From Mytilisepta virgata (lineage: Eukaryota; Mollusca; Bivalvia; Mytilida; Mytilidae): 64,000 nt of DNA. The DNA lies in NCBI GenBank assembly GCA_028015205.1, contig JAPWFG010000026.1, forward strand, positions 248,001 to 312,000, given 5' to 3'. The translations under genes were made by a program, and so were the position numbers. Within the stretch, counting starts at the first letter, position 1. Every line of letters starts with the position of its first letter. Shown in pieces: positions 36,701 through 51,700 of the stretch. A model generated the notes under the pieces. It was not told the DNA's origin, made no database searches, and worked only from the letters and a program-made list of their open reading frames with translations.

Positions 36701-39700
36701 GTTCAAAAACAACATGACTAAGGATGAGCAGATACAGGTAACCAGTTAAGTTCATGAACAGATTCATCATGGTTTGGAGGGAGTTCTGGAAAACTCCTCC
36801 CTTTGGGGGGAAAAATTAATAGTTTTTATGCCTTCTCCGCAGGAGGACATTAAGTGTTACCCTTGACCATCCTTACGTTGTCTGATTTTGGTTTCAGAGC
36901 TCTTAACTTTAGTTTGCCTCATCCAAATTTTATGAAACTCATACACAATGCTAAGAACCATAACATGCAGACAGAGTTCAAATTTGGGCAGTCAGCCATT
37001 TACTATTCTAGAGTTATGCCCTTTTATAACTTGGAAAATTGCAATTTTTTTTCTTTTCCGAACTCTAACTTATGTTTGCCTTATCCAAATTTTATGAAAC
37101 TCATAAACAATGCTAAGAACCACAACATAAGACAGAGTTCAAATTTGGGGAGTGAGTCATTTACCATTTTAGAGTTTTGCCCCTTTACAACATGGAAAAT
37201 TGCAAATACCTAAGACTAGAACAATAGAACTCTTTAAAGACTAGCAGTGACATCATCAAATGTTCACAAAAAGTTTTGTCAAAGATTATAAGCCAGCTTG
37301 AATGGGGCATTCAAGTCTTAGACACATTCTTCTTTCATTTCATGTCATAATGCATGAAAAAATGTTACAACATCGCAATTCTATCAGTCTGAATCTGCTA
37401 CTGATATTAAGTATTTAAATTTTTTCTCCAGACCAAGACCAGGGGCACAAGAGGTAAAGGAGATGCCTCAATGAGTAAAGATAGTCTGGAAGACAGTAAG
37501 TGTTACCATATACATGTATATAGTTGCCGCAAAGTACCATTGTACTTTGATCTTATGATGATAAGACATTCAGTAACATTTAAAATTTTAAATGCTTTTA
37601 AACTATCAACAAAAATATACTCACTGATCACACATTCAATGAATCTTCTTTGTGGTTGAAAATTACTGCATTCCAATGCTGAATGAAACATTGTGTCACA
37701 AATGTATTCCCTACTTGCAGATATTGGAGTTGTCTCCCATATGCATGAGTTATATTTCCTGATAGAGGGTGTCTTCTATTCAACATACAGAACAAAAATT
37801 ATTTCTATTTTTTTTTCTGAAATGTTGTATTGGGGAAGACCTTCATCAGACATTGAAAAATGGGGAGAAAATATATAAAAAAACACATCGTTAATGTGTG
37901 TGGAGGATAACGTTAGGAAGAAGAATTGTTTTGCAAAAAAATACCGCTTTGTACGTTGATGTCCATGGAAGACATCATTTCAAAAGATCAGAGAACTCTG
38001 TAATTGGGGGACAAGTCACATGTACCAAGAAATAGCTGTAATAGTGCTGTGTGCAATAAATTTCATTAACCTTTTTTTAAAACTGAGAAATAATGATGCA
38101 GCAAGCCGAAACTGATTATGATATTAGGCTGGCAATTTTTCCAAGATTCGTTCATATACTCACTATCAAGCAACACCAGTCCTGTCTAATACATTTGTTA
38201 TGTATTGTATCATTAAATGGAATGCTGTGAGGTATTGTTTCAATCCTACAAACAGTCATGACTATGACTGACGATTTTCAAGATGAATGAAAATTTTCAT
38301 TTCCAATAAAAAGCAATAAAATTATTACATATGCATTTATTTGCTTACAACTAATGTTTATTTATTACTTTTTATCTAGTTTCTGAAAAATCTGAAGAAG
38401 AAAGTCAAAAAGATAAGTAAGTTTATCTTAAAAAATTAATGCCTCATTTCTGCCAGAATTTTCGAGTTACTTCCTTATTCCAGTATATTTGAAGGCACAC
38501 CACTAAATCGAGCCCCGTTTACTTCAATGTTAAATTCGTCATTTTCAAAAATTAGGGAAAAATAAAAAATATATTTTCCCCAGTCGGGCAATATGTTTCA
38601 AATTGTACTTCAATAGTACATTGCTTACCAAATAAGAATTTTTTTCTCGTTTCAAATTTCCTGGTGAAAATTTGCCCCATCACTTCAAACTGAATACCGA
38701 AAATTACAGGCGCATTAATATGTCCAGTTCTCGAAACTTTTAAGGGTTATTGACATGCCGTAAAGTGTATTTCATAGGGTATTCATTCCTTTCCAGAATA
38801 GATTCCCCTTGTTTATGCTTTAGATTGTGGCTTTAGTTCTGACAGATCGACGCTGAAACCAATAGGAATTATTTTTTACTACTTTCCTACTCTGTTGAAA
38901 TTGCTCCAGCTATTTACCGAAGTGCCCCCATTTGTTCCATGTAATATGCCCATTTGTTGCATACTCTCTTTTACTGCCTATTAACTTTGTACAAGATGAT
39001 ATTTATGGGGAACTGATGGTATAATGTCAGAGTCTGGTTTGCGTTTATTGAAACACGGTAAACTGATATTATGACTAAGGTTTGTTGCTATACAATTGCA
39101 AGCACAAGAATGGTGATAGCTGAAAAAATTCCTAATTATTATCAATAATTGAGCAAATTTTTTTTTTATTCAGAAAACTGTACAACAAGTATGACAGTAG
39201 TTATGGATCTAAAAATGGTACAGGTTAGTATTATTTCTATCTTTAAGACATTGTGTTTGAAGGTATATCATCAGTCTATTAAAATATCATTTCATATTAA
39301 GGTATCCGGACCATAAATGACCACGTGATTATTCAAAAGTTCCCGGATGTTCCATACAACGCAGTTGAAATGACCTCGGTAATTATCGGCAAACTTCGGA
39401 AATGCTAATAGAACTAACTTATTTTTACAGACTCTGCATATAAGCAACAAAGTGTGTTTCAACTTGAGAAATACATATATATAAAATCCCAGCTTGAAAT
39501 TGTTTGGTTCAGCCATTCACGGTCAAAAAGAGATATAATTTTCGATCATGATCTATTATGGTCCGGATACCTTAATATCAGATATCAATGTAACATGTCT
39601 TCTAATTGGTTAACTTTATTTAGCATTTAATATTAATGATTATATAATGTCGAATGGGGACGAAAAATGGCTGTCCCGTGTTAAGGGAGAGCAACACTCT

Positions 39701-42700
39701 TAGCATGTTAAGGTCTCCCCTGTAGATGTCTAAAAAGAGTAGGCGAAAATGCTGCTCCTGGGGCCGCTCTTGCACCCGCCAAGTGGAGAGGGATTAGTAT
39801 AAGTTGGTATAACTGGTTTCCCAATCCACTATAAATAAATAAGTTTAAATAAGAAAAAAGACTTTATTTAGCATATCATCTAACTTTTTTCTTTCCGCTG
39901 TGACATCATATTTAAGACCACCTTTGTTTTAGGCATGAAATAATAAGGATTAACTAAATTATTTTTCAACCTGTTTGAAATAACTTCATTGCTCGATTTG
40001 CTCACTGTCTGTCCAGAATTTCCCTGAGATTTATAAACTTACAATACATACACATGTACCTTGACTTAATGTAATTTGAATCTGTTATTTATTCACAGGA
40101 AAACCTGGCTTTGATACTCTTGATGAGATTGCAGAAAAAGAAAAATTCTTTAAGGTTTGTGTTTATACATGTATGTTTGTATCAAAACAATGCTGGAATT
40201 ATATCAGATTAGTCAAAAAACATATATGTGATTCAATTTCCCAACTGATCCAAATTTTGAGCTCTGACCCTAACACTTATTATGATATCAAAGATTTATT
40301 CAACATAAACTTTTCACCATCTACTTATTGGTAATTAGTTATTGTAACAGCTAACTGTATCCTCTCAAAATACAGTATTTAACAAAATTGGTTTATATAT
40401 ACTGGAACCAGACTCAGAGTAAACATGAATGCTTTGGTTTGTGACTCCCACCCACTGAGAGAAAAAAACAAATATAAAAAAAAATGCTCCCCTAAATCAA
40501 TTTTGGGAGTGAATCCCTAAACATTTTATTATTTCAGTCAAAAAAAGCAAAGAAAACATTTTTGCAATGTGTTATGAAATACTTTTTATGATCTTTAATT
40601 CATAAATAAAGGACATGGAACAAAATGGTACAGTTGATTATGGGAGACTGAACCAAGATATGAGTCAGACGACTGGAAATACATTGTCTCCAGAGGGACC
40701 AGCAAAAGCTGCAGCTACACTGGCTGCTTTGGAGGATATTGAGGAGGATGAGGTCGTTAATAAACCTCAGACATATAGAGAGATGTCAGAGAAAACAGAG
40801 GTATATTTCATTGAAATTTTCATTTCGGTAGTGTTATTAATTGTTAATATTTAAAAAATTTGTTTTGAACATTTTTACTTTCAGTTCAATTCAATTCAAT
40901 TCTATTCAAACTGTATTGCAAACATGAAATTGAATCTTATTATTGATATTTTGCATATAAAAATATATTTTGAGATTGCTGAAGTGACTGTATGATTTCT
41001 TTGAGATAACAGAAATTTTGAGATAATTATTATTACCCCCCCCCCCCCCCCCCCCCCTTGCAAACGAAGTTTGGGGCATAAAAAGGTTTCAGTCTGTCTG
41101 TCTGTCCAAAATAATGTCCACAACTCCTCCTACATTTCTTGATTTTCTGTTTGGACAAGAAATGTAAAAGATATGGCTGTTTGGACATTTTTTAACAAAA
41201 TTTCATTCCATGTGTTGTCCACAACTCCTCCTACATTACTTGTATGATTCTCATGAAACTTTATGAATTGTTAGATCACATTATGGAGATGTGCATATTG
41301 TCAGGATTTTCTGTTTGGACAAGTAATTTAGAAAATATGATGAATTGACCTTTGTGTAGGCTTCGAAACAGACATGTTGCTGCAGGGGTATTAGTCCCTT
41401 TCAGGACAGTTCTAGTTGATTTTAGATTAATTTAACCTTCATTATTTGTGATAATGTCTATGTCCATTCAGGCTTCGAATTTAGTAAATATATTTCTCCT
41501 ATTCCTGACGTGTTTAATCGGATAAAAATACATAATATCTTTAACCACTTCGCGGTGATTAATTTCTACGTGGGAATTACCGCCCTATTTTCTTAAGTTA
41601 TTTGAACGATGAACTAGAGAAGCCTGAAATGACAAAATAAACAAACTACATAGCAATGACATTTTCTTGAGGTTTTTGTCGAAAATCGTAGGAGAAACAG
41701 ATTCTCCTTCAATTTACTCGTGAGTTATGGAATTTCTCCACTCTCAATAGTTAAATTTTAGATTTTAACAAGCTCGCTGAAGGCTCGTGTGTTGAAAATT
41801 GAAAATTTATCTTGGGTGGAGAAATTCCATAACTCACTCATACCTGAAGGAGAATCTATATATACATACATGTGTTTAAAATTGATAAAATTGAAAGTTA
41901 TCAAGATTACAAATATGATTTATCAATATTGTAATTTTTAGGGATCATCAAATCAAAAACCAAGTATGTTGTCTAAAGGTAAGTTAATTTTAATAGTAAT
42001 TTATTTTAATATGATTAATTAATGATGGTTGATTTCCTGGACAGAGCCCGGCTTCAGACAGGAGTACTTTGCTCCTAAGCTGAAGTCATCCTTATTAAAG
42101 TTTTATGGGCGTCATCATGACTTGGTTGACAGGTATGAAAAAACCGTTTCTCAAATGAAAATGGACCTGTTCCATTGATATTATCCCTTCCCCATATCGG
42201 ATTTGACGTGGAAAGCATGGCGGGTGTCCTGCAGGAAGCAGAGACTGCTTACTCTTCAGGAGCACCTGAGTCTACCCCCGGTTTTTTGGTGGGGTCATAT
42301 GTTTTTAGTTTTTAATTGCAGTGAATGTATTGTTTTGGTGTTGTTACAATTTTTCTCTCCTTCGAATATCCCTTTGGTATTTCTTGACTTTACTTATTTG
42401 ATTTTCTTTTCGTGTGTTTTCTGTTATTTTGCCCTCTTTATACTTGTAAATAAATGTAGGGAGTAAAATACTAGACTTAGAAAACTCCAGTTAAAATTAA
42501 TTTTATTTATTGATTTTTCACACAGTCCCTTCTTAATTTTGAATTCCTTGACACATTTAGCAATATGATATTGAAAAAAATATTTAAATGTTAAATAAAA
42601 CAAAGAGGGAAAAAAATTCAACTGAAATTTTATATTAAACTTTTGTTACATAAATTTTTTTAATTTTATTGATTATAGTGTATTGATTTATAAAAAATAG

Positions 42701-45700
42701 ATACTACACATTTGTACAATTTAGAATTTTGTATGAAACGTATATATAATACATACATGTATGTTAAATGAAATCAATGAAATAATACAATTAATTATTA
42801 AGTACATTTGGTCAATACACAAAACATCTTTTTGTTTGTATGTAATAATCATAATAAATGAAGAATAATTATGAATTAATTATTTGTAGTTTCATTGATG
42901 GACTCAATATCATCTTCAATGAATACAACTGGAACATCCCCAAAAGTAGGTCAGAATACTCTGGAGGAGGCTAAAGGCAGGTTTGACGATGTTGATGGAC
43001 ATGTGGCTGCACCTCATTCCCAACATACATCCATGAAAACAGGCACAGGTGAGGATATATGTTTGTTTAAAATGTAAGGCTTATTCCATTAAAATGGGTG
43101 TGGAAGGGAAGGAAGGGAAGTTTTATTATTGGACATGAGTCGTGGTTGTGGGGATATTTGAAAGACCCTTCCTACCCTCCCACGTTCATTTTAATGGAAT
43201 AGCCCTAAAGTGTTTGTTCTCAAATATGAAAGTTGAAATCTATTTATGTATTATTTTTCACAAGTCTGATTAAATTTCTCATTTGGATTCGGTAAACTAC
43301 AAAAAAATGAGAAACCATTTGAACAGTTAATGCCAATCCTGGGATCATACATGTATTTACATGTACAAACTCAATAGTTTATTTTGAAAAGATGGGAAAT
43401 AATTAGTTGTCTCCCTTTTACTATATTTATACAGGTATTATCTATAGTGGATAATAGGGGCTTCGGTGGCCGTGTGGTCTAGGTAGTTCCTCATGATTAC
43501 TAATGATCACTAGCCTGTCAACACTGAGGTTGTGAGTTCGAATCTCACCAGTGGCAGGGTGTGTTCGACTCCGATCTTAATTGACAAGGATTGCCAATTT
43601 TCCTACCGAAGGTCGGTGCTTCTCTCTGGGTACTCCAGCTTCCTCTGCCAACAAAAACTGGCCACCGCAAAATATCCAAATGTGTTGAAAGCTGTGTAAA
43701 ATCCCAACTAAACAAACAAATACAGTGGATAATATTGTAATTACCTCCCTTTGTTCATAAGTTATTTATTATCTCCCTGGGGTAAATTGGTTAGATCATA
43801 CAAAGTTTATGTACTCCTGCTTGCAGCAGATATTTTAGGGCATATGATTTGTTGAAAACTAAATATTTACTTCCTGTTTAATAACCGCATACTGCAAAAT
43901 GTAGTGCAAGTATTCCACATAAAAAATTGAAAAATGTCAAACTTTTACACATGTTTCTTGAAGCAATGGTTGTAAATCAACCAAACGAAGATTTTAAATC
44001 TACGAAATCTAGAGTTTGAGGAAATAAAAATCCATTCATATTTTTAAAATTATTCAATTTACCAGAGCCATCAAGGAGTAGTAAATTGGGTATGTATTGT
44101 AGTGTATTAGCAGATTAATTGTAGATGCATGATATTAAGGATGATCGCTGGTCTAATAGGAAATAAATAGGATTTGAAATAGGTGTTTTAGTTTGAGAGA
44201 ACATATGAATAGTAAACAAATAAGCAAGAAAAAAATATAGGTTCATGTGCTCATTTTAGAGCTATAAAGCATTGAAAATTTGCAGGAAATAGGTTTTCTC
44301 TGGATTTTTCATTGTTTGCATTGGCAACTTCAGTCTCTCAAAAATGTATGAAAAAATAAAAAGGATTTCATAAAATTTTGTCAAATACTATTTTAAGGTA
44401 TGTATGATTGAATTATAAAAGAGGTTCATGGGCAAAAAATTTAATGTTTAAGAAATGGATAAAACCCGAGGATTCCGAAAATCTGACAAAAAGACCAAAA
44501 CATGACCAGCGAGCATCCTTAATGATTGACTATAAAGCTCCAGAGAACAGATTTGATGTAAATTTGTGACATTTGGGTTAAGAGGGAGATTCGAAATATT
44601 ATAAAAATTTACCATAAAAAATGATTTGTGGCCATAATTTTTCAAAATATGCAAAAATTGTAGGGGCATTCCACCCAAATCAATATCTCTATTGCATATT
44701 ATCAGTTATTTACGTTTGTAGCTGTTGAGATTGTTAATATCTATAAATATGTATTTACTATAAAAGCACAGAGAATACAAATAAAAGAAATTTTAATGTG
44801 GTAACCAGGGTCCTTAACAGCTAGATAAGAGCATTGGGCTTTGATTGACATTTATTCCAAGCCGGGGATAATGTTTTCTGTTACGTTATATACGTAAATT
44901 GTCATTTAAATTGTTATCTTTATATTTTGAAATTACTATTATTTTAAGGAATATAATAATCAGAATTTAAAATGTGCAGTATTAATTGTATTTTTCAACA
45001 ACTAAACTTGATGAGAGATAAATTAATCCAATTTCTGAACTTTTTAATAGATTTTCGTGAATATATGATGTTTATAAATATTTAGCATAAAGATCTTGAA
45101 GTTTATTTCTTAGTAAATATTTATGAAAGGTCAGCTGTACCATGCACCCCCATCCTGTTTGCACTAATAAAGGAATGATCACCCCAATCTTGGGAAAAAG
45201 TTTCCAATCAAGTCTTCTTTACCTAATCATAGCCCTGAAAAATTCATTTAGTAATTGTCACGGCATTTGATTCAGTTCTTAAGGAATACAGAAATTGATA
45301 TAATTGGGTAAGCAGAGTAGTGGTTATAAAAGTCACATATTACATTTTTTGAAATTTTAAAGACAATAAAAATTATCAAGAATATGAGAAACTGTAATGT
45401 AAGCTGTGGAATTGCATTTTTAGTTTCCAAGTATCTGTGTAAATATGTAACTGAACTTAATATTGATGGTAAAGATTGCTGGGATTCAACCCTAAGTGCA
45501 TACAAGGGTTGCGGATTGAAGAGACTCTCTCGATTCAGGGTTTTCGGGTCATAATACGGAAAGCCTGAATGTGTTTGGATAATGCATGCCAAAGAACCCT
45601 TCTGTAGTTTTAAAAAGGGAATAGGATATGCCCGAAACAGAAGGCTAAATTATTTTACTCTATCCAACCACCAACTTTTTTAAAGTGTACGTTAAAATCG

Positions 45701-48700
45701 GTTCCCCATTCTGTCCTTTCCCACCACTATTTGAAATTGAATAAATTGATAAATTGTTTAACTGGTTTTCATCCCGAGGAAGCACAAAATATTTTCTACT
45801 GGAATGTAATAAAAAAAAAACAATCAATTAATTGATGGTAACAGATTATTACATATTAGATCAGATTTCCAGTAAAACCAAATTAGGCAAATATCTTATC
45901 TGTTTCCTTATACTAAACATTTTTAAAAAATCACATAATTAATTTGTTGCTGAAGTTGACGACTTGATGGATATTTTTAATGCCTTTGCAAATATTGGAA
46001 CAGTTTTTATAATTGGTGATTTAAAACTGTAAGATAGAAAGTATGTTAAATACACGTTGACTTTCAAGTGAATGCAAAAATGAACAACCGTTAGCTCAAT
46101 TACAGTGAACATAAAAGGTAATGAACATTGAATTTCATAGAATATTTTGAAATTTTAAATAAATATATATAGCAATTCTAGTTAACGCTAGGTGCAGCAC
46201 TGGGCAGAAACATCAATTGTAAACATTAGATCTGGTACCAGATCGTCTATCGATAGGTTATAAATATTTTTCAACCCAGTTTTTAAATAACTTCCGGAAA
46301 AACAGCTCCACCTGGTGTTAAGTGGAATTGCTAATCTATAAGTAAAAATTCAAATCGATTAAGATTATCTTTTAACTGATTAGCTTAGTTACTAAATGTA
46401 ATCAGTGACCAATCTTGTAATTTTACCCATAATTCTTTAATACAAAAAAATCTTTCTGGAGTTAACCTGTTTGTGATTATGATTGTAGATGTAGCTGATG
46501 CTAACAAGATGCTAGAATATTATTGACTAGTTGTTAACGAAATTTGTCTTTAATTGATGGAGTTTTGTATACATTGCTTTTGGACTGGAGTTCTAACATC
46601 TTATTAACTGACTCATTAATATTTCCATTCTCAGTCTGTTTTTTTTTATATGAGTTGTCAGATTGTCAGCTTGAAATTTGTTTGTTTTTTGCTTTGGTTT
46701 GGGGGTGGGTTTTATGGGGGAAGAGTGGAAAATTTTCTTTTGAAAGCAGTTAATTTTTGTAATGTTTTTTTTTCAGGATTTCTGAACAGTTCATGTTAAT
46801 GAATTTGATTTTTTTCCCTTTTTATTGTCAAGCTTTTGTCGCGGAAGTGAGACATAGTGATCCTATATTCCGTTGGCAATGTCAACATTTACATTCACTC
46901 TGTGGTTAAAGTTTTTTAAACATTAATAACTTTCTTAAACCATCCTGAATTTTTACCAAACATGGACAGAAGCTTGTTCATGATCAAAAGATAGTATCCA
47001 GAGGAAATTTTTGTAATAATTGGTTCCCATTTTTCTGTATTTTACTTATAAATGGACTTAGTTTTTCTCCTAGTTAGGATTACATAGTACAGTCTGCAGT
47101 TAAAGTTTTTAAAACATTAATTACTTTCTTAAACAATCCTGGATTTTTACTAAACTTTGACAGAAGCTTTTTCATGATCATTAAATAACGTGTGGATAAA
47201 ATTATTTACGTTCCACTATTACACTGAAAACATAGATAACAGTGAAAACAGGCGAGAAACTGGATTCCATGGAACCTTTATGCATTTTATTTATGATCGA
47301 GGACCTGCAGAAACAGAATAGAAAATGAAATGAATATAATTTATTTTAAATGTTCATCAATAATAAAGCTCACACTGGAGGTATTCATTCAATTAAACAT
47401 CTTTTAAATCTTCAAACAAGATAAAAAGATTTAAACCTTAACAATTTCTTATTTTCAACAATGCAAATGATTTTGACAATTATCTGCTGCTAACACCATA
47501 ACAATAAAATTGGTTTAGCGTCATCTTTTAAATTTATCGCAGTCATGCAAACATGAGATTTAATCTTATCAACACAGGTGAAAATCTACTCACCTGTGAA
47601 CAAGATGCAAGTATATAATTCCCGTATTTTTGGTCCTTGGCATTTTTATAGTAAAATTTAAAATACAAGTTGACGATTTTTATGTGAACCTGTTATTTTA
47701 ACAAAGAATCGTAAAGTTATTTGTCATCAATTCATTTTTATCTGGTTATCAAGATTTGAAATCATTTTACAATTAAAATTGTCGAACTGAGGTCCTGAAA
47801 AGGGGATTCTATAAATGTTTATTAATTATAAAATAATAAAGTGAAAAAATCATGAACAAGTTTTATCATTTAGTTTTAGTTCAAAATATTAGTCGGATTG
47901 AAGTTTTGCATTAGAAATGCCTTTATCTGAAAAAGATGTATTTTCCCCATGGGTACCTCTCATTGTAAGCTTCTGTTTATTATTTGCAGTTTTATTTAAA
48001 TCTTTAAAAAGTTTAAATTTTGTCAAAAAAGTTCATTTTACACTTAAAGACGATGGATAAAAAGATTTTGCAATGGTTAAGACAAAAATGTAAGTTTTAT
48101 CTAAAAACAAAATAATGTGCATAGAATTTTTTTTTCAAAAAGTTTATTTTTAATTGATTTAAAGCATTTGAAAAAGAAGAAATTTCCTATTTTATTAGCA
48201 ATATTTATTTTGTGTAAAGAATATCCCTTGTTAAAATTATAAAATTTTCATATATGAGTTTTGACATATGCAGCAGTTTTTTCAATGCTGCTAATTTTAC
48301 TAATTTAGAAATATTTTTGTTTATTACAATGAGCATGCATTTACAAGGAGATAATTTTCCAGGGGCATGTAATAATTCTTACTGTATCAATAAACTTTTC
48401 ATGCACTTTACACATTTTAACATACACTAAGATTTAGTCAAATAAAGAATTTTTTAACAGACCAGTTGTAGTAGCTCAAACAGATTTAACCAGTTTTGTG
48501 CTATATGGTTTAGTGGCATACAAGATTGAATGTTTGATGATGTTGACATATTTTTTGTGCACAAAATTGAAAGGAGTATATATTGTTCATTTTTAGCTAA
48601 CCTGGCCAAAGGCTATGTGAGCTTTTGTCTTCACTTGGCGTCCGTCGTCTCTCTGTCTGTTAACTTTTCACATTCTAATCTTCTCCTCTGAAACCACTGG

Positions 48701-51700
48701 GGCAGATGGCATTAAACTTGGCAGGAAGCATCTATGTAAGGTCCTTTATAAAATTTGCTCATTTCGTCTCAATCAGTCATAAAACATGGCCGCTATGGCC
48801 AACTGTTGTTTCTGATTAGGTGAGTTTTCAAAAATCTTCTCCTCTGAAACTGCTTGGTCAAATAGAACAAAACTTGACAGGAAGCATATATGAATAGTCC
48901 TTATGGGAAATACATGCAAAAATCTTCTGGAGAACCACCAAATTTTAGAATATGCTGACCTGTAACAGTAATTAGAAGGACCTTGATGAAGAAATATTTG
49001 GTTCCTAAAGGCATACCACACTTCATTATGATAGGGAGAAGTGACTTCTCTCTGAGAAACATCTTATAAAAACGGCTTTCATGCCAGGTGAGCCATACAG
49101 GCTCAGCCCTCTGAGCCTCTATTTATAAGTTACTCTTTATTATATACATTTTACTATAAGTTTAAATGTGCACATCTTGTGCATCAAAACGCATGGACTT
49201 CAAGTCCCTGACATTATCACCAGCTCAATTGCCAGTATAAAGATACCAGCCAGAAATTTAAATTTAGTGTTAGAAAAATGTTAAATTTTGTAAAAAGTAA
49301 GGAGCATCTCACTCATAAATCTCTGATGGAATTGGCTTTATGCTTTTGGTTAATTTGGTATTGTTTGGTTTTCAAAATTTTAGGCTTTGATCAAAACTGA
49401 TGAGGTGTAAATTAGTATCAGGAAATTTATTAAATGACAATAAAAAATTAATAATTTGAGATTGAGGAATTTTGCAATATCAGGATTAAAGGTAATGAAA
49501 GTATGATCTGGAGATTCAACTGTAAAACCTTTTTTGGGCAATTTTTTTTTAGGTTTCATGGGAACCAATACATCTATGGAAATAGAAGCCTACCACCAGG
49601 CCTTACAGGAAGCTGGTAGGTCTACAACATTAAAGAATGAAAGTCAGCCGTTCGATAATTCGTACCAGGGTAATAAAAGCAACAACTCACAGCTTGTGCA
49701 GAAAATACTCAGTGAAGGACCTAATACGAAATCTGGTATGTTAATTATATATAATATTTTATATTAGAGCCATAAAAATGTGAAGTTCATGGCTGGTAGA
49801 GAAAATACATAGTAAATCGTCTAATAATATATGTTATATAGCATGTAATAGTTCCAACCAGGAAAAATGAAAGCATTGGTTTCTGACTTGTACGAGGAAT
49901 ACTCAATTTAGGACCTTGTATAAAAATCTGGTATGTACTATTTAATAGTTCAAACCATCAAAATGAAGGTAAATAGTCTACTACAGGAAAAGAAATACTG
50001 AGCTTTAAAGAAAATAGTATAAAACTTTGTATGTACCATTTAATAGTCCAAACCAGGAAATTTAAGAAAATAAGTCATGGCTGGTAAGGAAAGTGGTGGG
50101 TCTTATATCATTTATACATGTAATGAAAAACCAGAGTGAGTTATATTTTCCTAACCAATGTAGGTAAGGGAGATAATAAATTTGTCTCCCTTTTAGCCTC
50201 AGGACAAAAGGGAGAGAATTTAATTATCTCCCTTACCAACATTGGTTAGGAAAAGATAACTGACTCTGGTTCCTCATTCAAAAAGTGAAAATAAGGTAAT
50301 ACATTGTAGTTTACTTCGGTATTTTGTGATATGTTTTATTACAGCTGGTAAAGAAATAATAATGAGTCTTGTATAAAAATTTGCTGTGTACCATTTTAAA
50401 AATATTTCAAACCAGGGAAATGATAGTAAAGAAAATACTTATCGCGAATGTAAACATGTAATTGTTTATATAAGAATATTATATGTAATAAGTAACTGTT
50501 GGTACAAAAAATATTTATTGAAAATCAAATTCCACAAATTCTGGGATATACTGTTTATAGTTTTACAAGATAGAGGCAATAGTTTATATCTGTACAAGCA
50601 ATCTTTATTGAGGAGCTATGTTTAAATTTTTGTACGTATCTTTTAATTGAGAAAGGAAAAAATATGAAACAAAACATACTAAGGTAAAGACAAAAAAAAA
50701 ACGAAAAAAAAATTATGGAAATTTTACACATTAACTTTTGTAGGAAAAGAAAGAACAGTGGAAGAAGTTTTACAAGAAATGGAAGAATTAGAAAGAGAGT
50801 CAAACAAGAGAAGGGATAAAGCTGTTGAATTGTTAGAAGATCGAAGGAAACAGGCCTATAGTCCTAAAAGTAAATTTTATTACCATGCATACTTATAAAT
50901 TTTGTAGAGTACATTTTATAAAATCACCAATTTAAAAAAAATAAACACCACATTTATGTCTAACATACGAAAATCAGCTTAAAAATTGAACAAATTCCAT
51001 AGTGATAAATTTTGTATAGTACATGTACAGTTGATTCTCGTCGTCTCGAAATCGCTTTAGTCGAAATTTCAGTTTTGTGGAACTTTTTTCTGGCCTCGAG
51101 CAGACGACAGTGTAATTTTTGTATTTTTATTCCTTTAGTCTCAAAGTTCGATAAGTCGAAAATATAATTAGTTCAAAATAAACTTGTTATGTTGAGTTCA
51201 TTAATTATCTATACAAGTGAACCAAATATACACACCTGGCAATCAGTAACCTGTGTCAGTAACCTGTGGGAAATCGATGCTGAAAATGTCCTTTCATGTA
51301 AATTTATTTTGACAACAAACTTTGTTACAACATAAATGTTTATTTAAACAATCATTATTAGATTGTTAAGATGAAACAATATTGTGGATTTTACATCAAT
51401 AAAATGAAGTTTTTTTTCTGTACAGAAACATATTATTTATTCACACTATGGTTGTTATAAAAGTTAGTGAAGATTAAAAAATTTAATTTGACATTTTGAG
51501 CAAGTTTGAGTAAGTTTTGATAAGCAATATGTATAACCAAACAATAAATAATGAAACAAGTAATACAATCAGTGAACAACGACCTCATATTACAGAAAGA
51601 ATCTGGAAGTCATCTCATGTTTAACTCCCTTGTCCAAAACTCAAGGATTTCCAGTTCCTTTTTAGGCGTACCCAGTCACATGGCCCTTGTACATCAAGAT

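Noticed and set aside
36854..37213. 119-residue frame in CEP162 intron 3
   Set aside because: Translation of a two-copy tandem dispersed repeat.
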